Shown: positions 24,687-36,473 of the stretch, piece after piece
How the letters are laid out: each line of letters starts with the position of its first letter
Numbering within the stretch: position 1 is the first letter of the stretch
Assembly (NCBI RefSeq): GCF_933775445.1
Contig: NW_026089421.1
Span: forward strand, 124,001-188,000
Source: Argentina anserina
Taxonomy: Eukaryota > Streptophyta > Magnoliopsida > Rosales > Rosaceae
Reading direction: 5' to 3'
Length of the DNA: 64,000 nucleotides
Notes under the pieces: generated by a model
Database searches by the model: none
What the model was told of the DNA's origin: nothing
The model's input: the letters and a program-made list of their open reading frames with translations, nothing else
Made by a program: the position numbers and the translations under genes

Positions 24687-27600
24687 TCTGATGCGAGTTT
24701 CTATTGAATTTGAGAGTTTTGCAATTGTGGGAGTGTGTTTCTTTCAAACTGAGTATCTTTACATCGTTTGTGTATCTTTACTATTCCAATTCTGTATCTT
24801 TACATCGTTTGCGTATCTTTACTATTTCAATTGTGTATCTTTTCATTTATCGTTTGAGTATCTTTCTGTAAGGCTTTCTGATGCGAGTTTCTATTGAATT
24901 TGAGAGTTTTGCAAGTGTGGGAGTGTGTTTCTTTCAAACTGAGTATCTTTACATCGTTTGCGTATCTTTACTATTCCAATTGTGTATCTTTTCATTTCTC
25001 GTTTGAGTATCTTTCTGTAAGGCTTCTGATGCGAGTTTCTATTGTATTTGAGAGTTTTGCAAGTGTGGGAGTGTGTTTCTTTCAAACTGAGTATCTTTAC
25101 ATCGTTTGCGTATCTTTACTATTCCAATTGTGTATCTTTACATTGTTTGCGTATCTTTACTATTCCAATTGTGTATTTTTTCATTTCTCGTTTGGGTATC
25201 TTTCTGTAAGGCTTCTGATACGAGTTTCTATTGTATTTGAGAGTTTTGCAAGTGTGGGAGTGTGTTTCTTTCAAACTGAGTATCTTTACATCGTTTGCGT
25301 ATCTTTACTATTCCAATTGTGTATCTTTACATCGTTTGCGTATCTTTACTATTCCAATTGTGTATCTTTTCATTTCTCGTTTGAGTATCTTTCTGTAAGG
25401 CTTCTGATGCGAGTTTCTATTGTATTTGAGGGTTTTGCAAGTGTGGGAGTGTGTTTCTTTCAAACTGAGTATCTTTACATCGTTTGCGTATCTTTACTAT
25501 TCCAATTGTGTATCTTTACTATTCCAATTGTTTATCTTTACATCGTTTGCGTATCTTTACTATTCCAATTATGTATCTTTTCATTTCTCGTTTGAGTATC
25601 TTTCTGTAAGGCTTCTGATGCGAGTTTCTATTGTATTTGAGAGTTTTGCAAGTGTGGGAGTGTGTTTCTTTCAAACTGAGTATCTTTACATCGTTTGCGT
25701 ATCTTTACTATTCCAATTATGTATCTTTACTATTCCAATTATTTATCTTTACATCGTTTGCGTATCTTTACTATTCCAATTGTGTATCTTTTCATTTCTC
25801 GTTTGAGTAACTTTCTGTAAGGCTTCTGATGCGAGTTTCTATTGTATTTGAGAGTTCTGCAAGTGTGGGAGTGTGGGAGTGTGTTTCTTTCAAACTGAGT
25901 ATCTTTACATCGTTTGCGTATCTTTACTATTCCAATTGTGTATCTTTACATCGTTTGCGTATCTTTACTATTCCAATTTTGTATCTTTTCATTTCTCGTT
26001 TGAGTATCTTTCTGTAAGGCTTCTGATGCGAGTTTCTATTGTATTTGAGAGTTTTGCAAGTGTGGGAGTGTGTTTCTTTCAAACTGAGTATCTTTACATC
26101 GTTTGCGTATCTTTACTATTCCAATTGTGTATCTTTTCATTTCTCGTTTGAGTATCTTTCTGTAAGGCTTCTGATGCGAGTTTCTATTGTATTTGAGAGT
26201 TTTGCAAGTGTGGGAGTGTGTTTCTTTCAAACTGAGTATCTTTACATCGTTTGCGTATCTTTACTATTCCAATTGTGTATCTTTTCATTTCTCGTTTGAG
26301 TATCTTTCTGTAAGGCTTTCTGATGCGAGTTTCTATTGAATTTGAGAGTTTTGCAAGTGTGGGAGTGGGTTTCTTTCAAACTGAGTATCTGTACATCGTT
26401 TGCGTATCTTTACTATTCCAATTGTGTATCTTTTCATTTCTCGTTTGAGTATCTTTTTGTAAGGCTTTCTCATGCAAGTTTCTATTGAATTTGAGAGTTT
26501 TGCAAGTGTGGGAGTGTGTTACTTTCAAACAGAGTATCTTTACATCGTTTGCATATCTTTACTATTCCAATTGTGTATCTTTACATCGTTTGCGAATCTT
26601 TACTATTCCAATTGTGTATCTTTTCATTTCTCGTTTGAGTATCTTTCTGTAAGCCTTCTGACGCGAGTTTCTATTGTATTTGAGAGTTTTGCAAGTGTGG
26701 GAGTGTGTTTCTTTCAAACTGAGTATCTTTACATCGTTTGCGTATCTTTACTATTCCAATTGTGTATCTTTTCATTTCTCGTTTGAGTATCTTTTTGTAA
26801 GGCTTTCTGATGCGAGTTTCTATTGAATTTGAGAGTTTTGCAAGTGTGGGAGTGTGTTACTTTCAAACAGAGTATCTTTACATCGTTTGCATATCTTTAC
26901 TATTCCAATTGTGTATCTTTACATCGTTTGCGAATCTTTACTATTCCAATTGTGTATCTTTTCATTTCTCGTTTGAGTATCTTTCTGTAAGCCTTCTGAC
27001 GCGAGTTTCTATTGTATTTGAGAGTTTTGCAAGTGTGGGAGTGTGTTTCTTTCAAACTGAGTATCTTTACATCGTTTGCGTATCTTTACTATTCCAATTG
27101 TGTATCTTTACATCGTTTGCGTATCTTTACTATTCCAATTGTGTATCTTTTCATTTCTCGTTTGAGTATCTTTCTGTAAGGCTTTCTGATGCGAGTTTCT
27201 ATTGAATTTGAGAGTTTTGCAAGTGTGGGAGTGTGTTTCTTTCAAACTGAGTATCTTTACATCGTTTGCGTATCTTTACTATTCCAATTGTGTATCTTTA
27301 CATCGTTTGCGTATCTTTACTGTTCCAATTGTGTATCTTTTCATTTCTCGTTTGAGTATCTTTCTGTAAGGCTTCTGATGCGAGTTTCTATTGTATTTGA
27401 GAGTTTTGCAAGTGTGGGAGTGTGTTTCTTTCAAACTCAGTATCTTTACATCGTTTGCCTATCTTTACTATTCCAATTGTGTATCTTTACATCGTTTGCA
27501 TATCTTTACTATTCCAATTGTGTATCTTTTCATTTCTCGTTTGAGTATCTTTCTGTAAGGCTTTCTGATGCGAGTTTCTATTGAATTTGAGAGTTTTGCA

Positions 27601-28530
27601 AGTGTGGGAGTGTGTTTCTTTCAAACTGAGTATCTTTACATAGTTTGCGTATCTTTACTATTCCAATTGTGCATCTTTACATCGTTTGCGTATCTTTACT
27701 ATTCCAATTGTGTATCTTTTCATTTCTCGTTTCAGTATCTTTCTGTAAGGCTTTCTGATGCGAGTTTCTATTGAATTCGAGAGTTTTGCAAGTGTGGGAG
27801 TGTGTTTCTTTCAAACTGAGTATCTTTACTATTCCAAATGTGTATCTTTACATCGTTTGCGTATCTTTACTATTCCAATTGTGTATCTTTTCATTTCTCG
27901 TTTGAGTATCTTTCTGTAAGGCTTTCTGATGCGAGTTTCTATTGTATTTGAGAGTTTTGCAAGTGTGGGAGTGTGTTTGTTTCAAACTGAGTATCTTTAC
28001 ATCGTTTGCGTATCTTTACTATTCCAATTGTGTATCTTCACATCGTTTGCGTATCTTTACTATTCCAATTGTCTATCTTTTCATTTCTCGTTTGAGTATC
28101 TTTCTGTAAGGCTTCTGATGTGAGTTTCTATTGTATTTGAGAGTTTTGCAAGTGTGGGAGTGTGTTTCTTTCAAACTCAGTATCTTTACATCGTTTGCAT
28201 ATCTTTACTATTCCAATTGTGTATCTTTACATCGTTTGCGTATCTTTTCTATTCCAATTGTGTATCTTTTCATTTCTCGTTTGAGTATCTTTCCGTAAGG
28301 CTTTCTGATGCGAGTTTCTATTGAATTTGAGAGTTTTGCAAGTGTAGGAGTGTGTTTCTTTCAAACTGAGTATCTTTACATAGTTTGCGTATCTTTACTA
28401 TTCCAATTGTGTATCATTACCTCGTTTGCGTATCTTTACTATTCCAATTGTGTATCTTTTCATTTCTCGTTTGAGTATCTTTCTGTAAGGCTTCTGATGC
28501 GAGTTTCTATTGTATTTGAGAGTTTTGCAA
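24008..28530. repeat. 4.5-kb duplicated block, left copy
   Basis: From about 24008 the sequence matches 36474 onward at an offset of 12,466 bp up to about 26150. From about 26470 to 28530 it matches at an offset of 12,318 bp. The 148-bp change of offset means the left copy has one extra basic unit near 26039-26299. Markers shared by both include TTTCCGTAAGG, CAATTGTGGG/TTTGTGTATC, the 211-bp cassette, an 8-bp insertion in GTGTGGGAGTGTGGGAGTG and CTCATGCAAG. The left part overlaps the end of the 4,397-bp copy 2. Confidence 0.88.
25866..25880. repeat. 8-bp tandem insertion in unit body
   Basis: The usual CAAGTGTGGGAGTGTGTTTC is lengthened by 8 bp because GGGAGTGT is repeated once. The identical change sits at about 38332-38346 in the right copy of the 4.5-kb block, so it predates that duplication. 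I noticed it nowhere else. It is a rare length change outside the GTATCTTT ladder. Confidence 0.85.
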
Positions 28531-30060
28531 GTGTGGGAGTGTGTTTCTTTCAAACTGATTATCTTTACATCGTTTGCGTATCTTTACTATTCCAATTGTG
28601 TATCTTTTCATTTCTCGTTTGAGTATCGTTCTGTAAGGCTTTCTGATGCGAGTTTCTATTGTATTTGAGAATTTTGTAAGTGTGGGAGTGTGTTTCTTTC
28701 AAACTGAGTATCTTTACATCGTTTGCGTATCTTTACTATTCCAATTGTGTATCTTTTCATTTCTCGTTTGAGTATCTTTCTGTAAGGCTTTCTGATGTGA
28801 GTTTCTATTGAATTTGAGAGATTTGCAAGTGTGGGAGTGTGTTTCTTTCAAACTGAGTATCTTTACATCGTTTGCGTATCTTTACTATTCCTATTGTGTA
28901 TCTTTACATCGTTTGCGTATCTTTACTATTCTAATTGTGTATCTTTTCATTTCTCGTTTGAGTATCTTTCTGTAAGGCTTCTGATGCGAGTTTCTATTGT
29001 ATTTGAGAGTTTTGCAAGTGTGGGAGTGTGTTTCTTTCAAACTGAGTATCTTTACATCGTTTGCGTATCTTTACTATTCCAATTGTGTATCTTTACATCG
29101 TTTGCGTATCTTTACTATTCCAATTGTGTATCTTTTCATTTCTCGTTTGAGTATCTTTCTGTAAGGCTTCTGATGCGAGTTTCTATTGTATTTGAGAGTT
29201 TTGCAAGTGTGGGAGTGTGTTTCTTTCAAACTGAGTATCTTTACATCGTTTGCGTATCTGTACTATTCCAATTGTGTATCTTTACATCGTTTGCGTATCT
29301 TTACTATTCCAATCGTGTATCTTTTCATTTCTCCTTTCAGTATCTTTCTGTAAGGCTTTTGATGTGAGTTTCTATTGTATTTGAGAGTTTTGCAAGTGTG
29401 GGAGTGCGTTTCTTTCAAACTGAGTATCTTTACATCGTTTGCATATCTTTACTATTCCAATTGTGTATCTTTTCATTTCTCGTTTGAGTATCTTTCTGTA
29501 AGGCTTTCTGATGCGAGTTTCTATTGAGTTTGTGAGTTTTGCAAGTGTGGGAGTGTGTTTCTTTCAAACTGAGTATCTTTACATCGTTTGCGTATCTTTA
29601 CTATTCCAATTGTGTATCTTTTCAATTCTCGTTTGAGTATCTTTCTGGACGGTTATCTGATGCGAGTTTCTATTGAATTTGAGAGTTTTGCAAGTGTGGG
29701 AGTGTGTTTCTTTCAAACTGAGTATCTTTACATCATTTGCGTATCTTTACTATTCCAATTGTGTATCTTTTCCATTCTGCTTTTCGTATCTTTCTGTAAG
29801 GCTTTCTGATGCGAGTTTCTATTGAATTTGAGAGTTTTGCAAGTGTGGGAGTGGGTTTCTTTCAAACTGAGTATCTTTACATCGTTTGCGTATCTTTACT
29901 ATTCCAATTGTGTATCTTTTCATTTCTCGTTTGAGTATCTTTTTGTAAGGCTTTCTGATGCAAGTTTCTATTGATTTTGAGAGTTTTGCAAGTGTGGGAG
30001 TGTGTTTCTTTCAAACTGAGTATCTTTACATCGTTTGCGTATCTTTACTATTCCAATTGT
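28531..30060. repeat. Block shared with 47.2-48.6 kb and 55.7-57.1 kb
   Basis: Ordered markers are CAAACTGATTATC, GAGTATCGTTCTG followed by a GAGAATTTTG unit, GAGAGATTTGC, ATTCCTATTG, ATCTGTACTATTCC, CTCCTTTCAG/GATGTGAG and GAGTTTGTGAG. The same order appears from about 47220 (offset 18,711 from 28831) and from about 55725. The right-hand copies have an extra 41-bp pair in the GAGAATTTTG unit. The window from 29588 carries a hybrid 149-bp unit, listed separately. Confidence 0.87.
29588..29809. repeat. Hybrid 149-bp unit (GGACGG head, CATCATTTG tail)
   Basis: Elsewhere (52745-53115, 56802-57172) a GGACGG end is followed by a GTGTGTTTC body with CATCGTTTG, and a GAACGG end by a GAGAGTGTTTC body with CATCATTTG and a CCATTCTGCTTTTCG box. 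Here a GGACGG end leads into a GTGTGTTTC body that then switches to CATCATTTG and CCATTCTGCTTTTCG, and the separate GAACGG unit is missing. The switch lies between about 29705 and 29734. This is what an unequal exchange deleting one 149-bp unit would leave. Confidence 0.83.
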
Positions 30061-31906
30061 GTATCTTTACATCGTTTGCGTATCTTTACTATTCCAATTG
30101 TCTATCTTTTCATTTCTCGTTTGAGTATCTTTCTGTAAGGCTTCTGATGCGAGTTTCTATTGTATTTGAGAGTTTTGCAAGTGTGGGAGTGTGTTTCTTT
30201 CAAACTCAGTATCTTTACATCGTTTGCATATCTTTACTATTCCAATTGTGTATCTTTTCATTTCTCGTTTGAGTATCTTTCTGTAAGCCTTCTGACGCGA
30301 GTTTCTATTGTATTTGAGAGTTTTGCAAGTGTGGGAGTGTGTTTCTTTCAAACTGAGTATCTTTACATCGTTTGCGTATCTTTACTATTCCAATTGTGTA
30401 TCTTTACATCGTTTCCGTATCTTTACTATTCCAATTGTGTATCTTTCATTTCTCGTTTGAGTATCTTTCTGTAAGGCTTTCTGATGCGAGTTTCTATTGA
30501 ATTTGAGAGTTTTGCAAGTGTGGGAGTGTGTTTCTTTCAAACTGAGTATCTTTACATCGTTTGCGTATCTTTACTATTCCAATTGTGTATCTTTTCATTT
30601 CTCGTTTGAGTATCTTTCTGGACGGTTATCTGATGCGAGTTTCTATTGAATTTGAGAGTTTTGCAAGTGTGGGAGTGTGTTTCTTTCAAACTGAGTATCT
30701 TTACATCGTTTGCGTATCTTTACTATTCCAATTGTGTATCTTTTCAATTCTCGTTTGAGTATCTTTCTGGACGGTTATCTGATGCGAGTTTCTATTGAAT
30801 TTGAGAGTTTTGCAAGTGTGGGAGTGTGTTTCTTTCAAACTGAGTATCTTTACATCGTTTGCGTATCTTTACTATTCCAATTGTGTATCTTTTCAATTCT
30901 CGTTTGCGTATCTTTCTGAACGGCTATCTGATGCGAGTTTCTATTGAATTTGAGAGTTTTGCAAGTGTGGGAGAGTGTTTCTTTCAAACTGAGTATCTTT
31001 ACATCATTTGCGTATCTTTACTATTCCAATTGTGTATCTTTTCTATTCTGCTTTTAGTATCTTTCTGAACGGCTATCTGATGCGAGTTTCTATTGAATTT
31101 GAGAGTTTTGCAAGTGTGGGAGAGTGTTTCTTTCAAACTGAGTATCTTTACATCATTTGCGTATCTTTACTATTCCAATTGTGTATCTTTTCTATTCTGC
31201 TTTTAGTATCTTTCTGTAAGGCTTTCTGATGCGAGTTTCTATTGAATTTGAGAGTTTTGCAAGTGTGGGAGTGGGTTTCTTTCAAACTGAGTATCTTTAC
31301 ATCGTTTGCGTATCTTAACAATTCCAATTGTGTATCTTTCATTTCTCGTTTGAGTATCTTTCTGTAAGGCTTCTGATGCGAGTTTCTATTGTATTTGAGA
31401 GTTTTGCAAGTGTGGGAGTGTGTTTCTTTCAAACTGAGTATCTTTACATCGTTTGCGTATCTTTACTATTCCAATTGTGTATCTTTACATCGGTTGCGTA
31501 TCTTTACTATTCCAATTGTGTATCTTTTCATTTCTCGTTTGAGTATCTTTCTGTAAGGCTTTCTGATGCGAGTTTCTATTGAATTTGAGAGTTTTGCAAG
31601 TGTGGGAGTGTGTTTCTTTCAAACTGAGTATCTTTACATCGTTTGCGTATCTTTACTATTCCAATTGTGTATCTTTACATCGTTTGCGTATCTTTACTGT
31701 TCCAATTGTGTATCTTTTCATTTCTCGTTTGAGTATCTTTCTGTAAGGCTTCTGATGCGAGTTTCTATTGTATTTGAGAGTTTTGCAAGTGTGGGAGTGT
31801 GTTTCTTTCAAACTCAGTATCTTTACATCGTTTGCATATCTTTACTATTCCAATTGTGTATCTTTACATCGTTTGCGTATCTTTACTATTCCAATTGTGT
31901 ATCTTT
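30061..31906. repeat. 1.85-kb block duplicated at 57,234-59,079, left copy
   Basis: The block matches 57234-59079 at a constant offset of 27,173 bp. I saw no base or length difference in the parts compared. It includes the rare TCTTAACAATTCC (near 31314), TAAGCCTTCTGACGC, TTTCCG with the short third box, and the GGACGG/GAACGG run. The left edge lies at a GTATCTTT box (30061). The right edge is between 31906 and 31931, where this copy has CTTTCCATTTC and TTTCCGTAAGG and the other does not. Confidence 0.9.
30561..31156. repeat. GGACGG/GAACGG subfamily: four tandem 149-bp units
   Basis: Units start 149 bp apart at 30561, 30710, 30859 and 31008. The end of the unit reads CTGGACGGTTATCTGATG in the first two and CTGAACGGCTATCTGATG in the next two, replacing the usual CTGTAAGGCTTCTGATG. 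The third box is also changed, to CAATTCTCG and then to CTATTCTGCTTTTAG. Later units pair GGGAGAGTGTTTC with CATCATTTGCG. Similar runs occur at about 45363-45958, 49272, 50841-51436, 53867-54462 and 57734-58329, with partial runs at 16880, 21277, 29588, 33000-33360, 48299, 49719, 52745 and 56802. None was seen in 1-15 kb. Confidence 0.9.
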
Positions 31907-33485
31907 CCATTTCTCGTTTGAGTATCTTTCCGTAAGGCTTTCTGATGCGAGTTTCTATTGAATTTGAGAGTTTTGCAAGTGTAGGAGTGTGTTTCTTTCA
32001 AACTGAGTATCTTTACATAGTTTGCGTATCTTTACTATTCTAATTGTGTATCATTACATCGTTTGCGTATCTTTACTATTCCAATTGTGTATCTTTTCAT
32101 TTCTCGTTTGAGTATCTTTCTGTAAGGCTTCTGATGCGAGTTTCTATTGTATTTGAGAGTTTTGCAAGTGTCGGAGTGTGTTTCTTTCAAACTGAGTATC
32201 TTTACATCGTTTGCGTATCTTTACTATTCCAATTGTGTATCTTTACATCGTTTCCGTATCTTTACTATTCCAATTGTGTATCTTTCATTTCTCGTTTGAG
32301 TATCTTTCTGTAAGGCTTCTGATGCGAGTTTCTATTGTATTTGAGAGTTTTGCAAGTGTGGGAGTGTGTTTCTTTCAAACTGAGTATCTTTACATCGTTT
32401 GCGTATCTTTACTATTCCAATTGTGTATCTTTACATCGGTTGCGTATCTTTACTATTCCAATTGTGTATCTTTTCATTTCTCGTTTGAGTATCTTTCTGT
32501 AAGGCTTCTGATGCGAGTTTCTATTGTATTTGAGAGTTTTGCAAGTGTGGGAGTGTGTTTCTTTCAAACTGAGTATCTTTACATCGTTTGCGTATCTGTA
32601 CTATTCCAATCGTGTATCTTTACATCGTTTGCGTATCTTTACTATTCCAATCGTGTATCTTTTCATTTCTCGTTTCAGTATCTTTCTGTAAGGCTTTTGA
32701 TGTGAGTTTCTATTGTATTTGAGAGTTTTGCAAGTGTGGGAGTGTGTTTCTTTCAAACTGAGTATCTTTACATCGTTTGCATATCTTTACTATTCCAATT
32801 GTGTATCTTTACATCGTTTGCGTATCTTTACTATTCTAATTGTGTATCTTTTCATTTCTCGTTTGAGTATCTTTCTGTAAGGCTTTCTGATGCGAGTTTC
32901 TATTGAGTTTGTGAGTTTTGCAAGTGTGGGAGTGTGTTTCTTTCAAACTGAGTATCTTTACATCGTTTGCGTATCTTTACTATTCCAATTGTGTATCTTT
33001 TCAATTCTCGTTTGAGTATCTTTCTGGACGGTTATCTGATGCGAGTTTCTATTGAATTTGAGAGTTTTGCAAGTCTGGGAGTGTGTTTCTTTCAAACTGA
33101 GTATCTTTACATCGTTTGCGTATCTTGACTATTCCAATTGTGTATCTTTTCAATTCTCGTTTGCGTATCTTTCTGAACGGCTATCTGATGCGAGTTTCTA
33201 TTGAATTTGAGAGTTTTGCAAGTGTGGGAGAGTGTTTCTTTCAAACTGAGTATCTTTACATCATTTGCGTATCTTTACTATTCCAATTGTGTATCTTTTC
33301 TATTCTGCTTTTAGTATCTTTCTGAACGGCTATCTGATGCGAGTTTCTATTGAATTTGAGAGTTTTGCAAGTGTGGGAGAGTGTTTCTTTCAAACTGAGT
33401 ATCTTTACATCATTTGCGTATCTTTACTATTCCAATTGTGTATCTTTTCATTTCTCGTTTGAGTATCTTTCTGTAAGGCTTTCTG
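31907..33485. repeat. Mixed units with CATTACATCG, TTTCCG and GAACGG types
   Basis: This stretch has a GTGTAGGAGTG/CATAGTTTG unit, a box mutated to GTATCATTAC and a GTGTCGGAGTG unit. It then has a TTTCCG unit with the short third box, GATGTGAG and GAGTTTGTGAG units and GGACGG/GAACGG 149-bp units. The order resembles 40680-41150 and 28300-28560 but with units missing or exchanged. No feature other than satellite is present. Confidence 0.8.
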
Positions 33486-36473
33486 ATGCGAGTTTCTATT
33501 GAATTTGAGAGTTTTGCAAGTGTGGGAGTGTGTTTCTTTCAAACTGAGTATCTTTACATAGTTTGCGTATCTTTACTATTCCAATTGTGTATCTTTACAT
33601 CGTTTGCGTATCTTTACTATTCCAATTGTGTATCTTTTCATTTCTCGTTTGAGTATCTTTCTGTAAGGCTTCTGATGCGAGTTTCTATTATATTTGAGAG
33701 TTTTGCAAGTGTGGGAGTGTGTTTCTTTCAAACTGAGTATCTTTACATCGTTTGCGTATCTTTACTATTCCTATTGTGTATCTTCACATCGTTTGCGTAT
33801 CTTTACTATTCCAATTGTCTATCTTTTCATTTCTCGTTTGAGTATCTTTACATCGTTTGCGTATCTTTACTATTCCAATTGTGTATCTTTACATCGTTTG
33901 CGTATCTTTAGTATTCCAATTGTCTATCTTTTCATTTCTCGTTTGAGTATCTTTCTGTAAGGCTTCTGATGCGAGTTTCTATTGTATTTGAGAGTTTTGC
34001 AAGTGTGGGAGTGTGTTTCTTTCAAACTCAGTATCTTTACATCGTTTGCATATCTTTACTATTCCTATTGTGTATCTTCACATCGTTTGCGTATCTTTAC
34101 TATTCCAATTGTCTATCTTTTCATTTCTCGTTTGAGTATCTTTCTGTAAGGCTTTCTGATGCGAGTTTCTATTGAATTTGAGAGTTTTGCAAGTGTGGGA
34201 GTGTGTTACTTTCAAACTCAGTATCTTTACATCGTTTGCGTATCTTTACTATTCCTATTGTGTATCTTCACATCGTTTGCGTATCTTTACTATTCCAATT
34301 GTCTATCTTTTCATTTCTCGTTTGAGTATCTTTTTGTAAGGCTTTCTGATGCGAGTTTCTATTGAATTTGAGAGTTTTGCAAGTGTGGGAGTGTGTTACT
34401 TTCAAACAGAGTATCTTTACATCGTTTGCATATCTTTACTATTCCAATTGTGTATCTTTACATCGTTTGCGTATCTTTACTATTCCAATTGTGTATCTTT
34501 TCATTTCACGTTTAAGTATCTTTCTGTAAGGCTTTCTGATGCGAGTTTCTATTGAATTTGAGAGTTTTGCAAGTGTGGGAGTGTGTTTCTTTCAAACTGA
34601 GTATCTTTACATAGTTTGCGTGTCTTTACTATTCCAATTGTGTATCTTTACATCGTTTGCGTATCTTTACTATTCCAATTGTGTATCTTTTCATTTCTCG
34701 TTTGAGTATCTTTCTGTAAGGTTTTCTGATGCGAATTTCTATTGAATTTGAGAGTTTTGCAAGTGTGGGAGTGTGTTTCTTTCAAACTGAGTATCTTTAC
34801 ATAGTTTGCGTATCTTTACTATTCCAATTGTGCATCTTTACATCGTTTGCGTATCTTTACTATTCCAATTGTGTATCTTTTCATTTCTCGTTTGAGTATC
34901 TTTTTGTAAGGCTTTCTGATGCAAGTTTCTATTGAATTTGAGAGTTTTGCAAGTGTGGGAGTGTGTTACTTTCAAACAGAGTATCTTTACATCGTTTGCA
35001 TATCTTTACTATTCCAATTGTGTATCTTTACATCGTTTGCGAATCTTTACTATTCCAATTGTGTATCTTTTCATTTCTCGTTTGAGTATCTTTCTGTAAG
35101 CCTTCTGACGCGAGTTTCTATTGTATTTGAGAGTTTTGCAAGTGTGGGAGTGTGTTTCTTTCAAACTGAGTATCTTTACATCGTTTGCGTATCTTTACTA
35201 TTCCAATTGTGTATCTTTACATCGTTTCCGTATCTTTACTATTCCAATTGTGTATCTTTCATTTCTCGTTTGAGTATCTTTCTGTAAGGCTTCTGATGCG
35301 AGTTTCTATTGTATTTGAGAGTTTTGCAAGTGTGGGAGTGTGTTTCTTTCAAACTGAGTATCTTTACATCGTTTGCGTATCTTTACTATTCCAATTGTGT
35401 ATCTTTACATCGGTTGCGTATCTTTACTATTCCAATTGTGTATCTTTTCATTTCTCGTTTGAGTATCTTTCTGTAAGGCTTTCTGATGCGAGTTTCTATT
35501 GAATTTGAGAGTTTTGCAAGTGTGGGAGTGTGTTTCTTTCAAACTGAGTATCTTTACATCGTTTGCGTATCTTTACTATTCCAATTGTGTATCTTTTCAT
35601 TTCTCGTTTGAGTATCTTTCTGTAAGGCTTCTGATGCGAGTTTCAATTGTATTTGAGAGTTTTGCAAGTGTGGGAGTGTGTTTCTTTCAAACTCAGTATC
35701 TTTACATCGTTTGCATATCTTTACTATTCCAATTGTGTATCTTTACATCGTTTGCGTATCTTTACTGTTCCAATTGTGTATCTTTTCATTTCTCGTTTGA
35801 GTATCTTTCTGTAAGGCTTTCTGATGCGAGTTTCTATTGAATTTGAGAGTTTTGCAAGTGTGGGAGTGTGTTTCTTTCAAACTGAGTATCTTTACATAGT
35901 TTGCGTATCTTTACTATTCCAATTGTGCATCTTTACATCGTTTGCGTATCTTTACTATTCCAATTGTGTATCTTTTCATTTCTCGTTTGAGTATCTTTCT
36001 GTAAGGCTTTCTGATGCGAGTTTCTATTGAATTCGAGAGTTTTGCAAGTGTGGGAGTGTGTTTCTTTCAAACTGAGTATCTTTACTATTCCAAATGTGTA
36101 TCTTTACATCGTTTGCGTATCTTTACTATTCCAATTGTGTATCTTTTCATTTCTCGTTTGAGTATCTTTCTGTAAGGCTTTCTGATGCGAGTTTCTATTG
36201 TATTTGAGAGTTTTGCAAGTGTGGGAGTGTGTTTGTTTCAAACTGAGTATCTTTACATCGTTTGCGTATCTTTACTATTCCAATTGTGTATCTTCACATC
36301 GTTTGCGTATCTTTACTATTCCAATTGTCTATCTTTTCATTTCTCGTTTGAGTATCTTTCTGTAAGGCTTCTGATGTGAGTTTCTATTGTATTTGAGAGT
36401 TTTGCAAGTGTGGGAGTGTGTTTCTTTCAAACTCAGTATCTTTACATCGTTTGCATATCTTTACTATTCCAAT
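33486..36473. repeat. 190-bp GAATTT units with CCTATTG/TTCACATCG variants
   Basis: Consecutive 190-bp units start at about 33969, 34159, 34349, 34539 and 34729. Markers are CCTATTGTGTATCTTCAC, TTGTCTATC, GTGTTACTTTC and TAGTTTGCGTGTC. A TTTCCG unit with short third box follows near 35230, then a 171-bp unit at 36014 and a GTGTTTGTTTC unit at 36185. Parts match 59,300-60,400, including the 294-bp unit. Confidence 0.82.
33675..33968. repeat. Expanded 294-bp unit
   Basis: The distance between successive ATGCGAG unit ends here is 294 bp, the 189-bp unit plus 105 bp (41 + 41 + 23). After the TCATTTCTCGTTTGAG box the ladder restarts with GTATCTTTACATCG rather than ending with CTGTAAGG, so the box ladder is nearly doubled on a single body. 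Diagnostic bases are CCTATTG, TTCACATCG and TTGTCTATC. A matching unit lies at 59603-59896, 25,928 bp away, and a 295-bp relative at 59308-59602. An exchange between the fourth and first boxes of misaligned units explains the structure. Confidence 0.85.
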
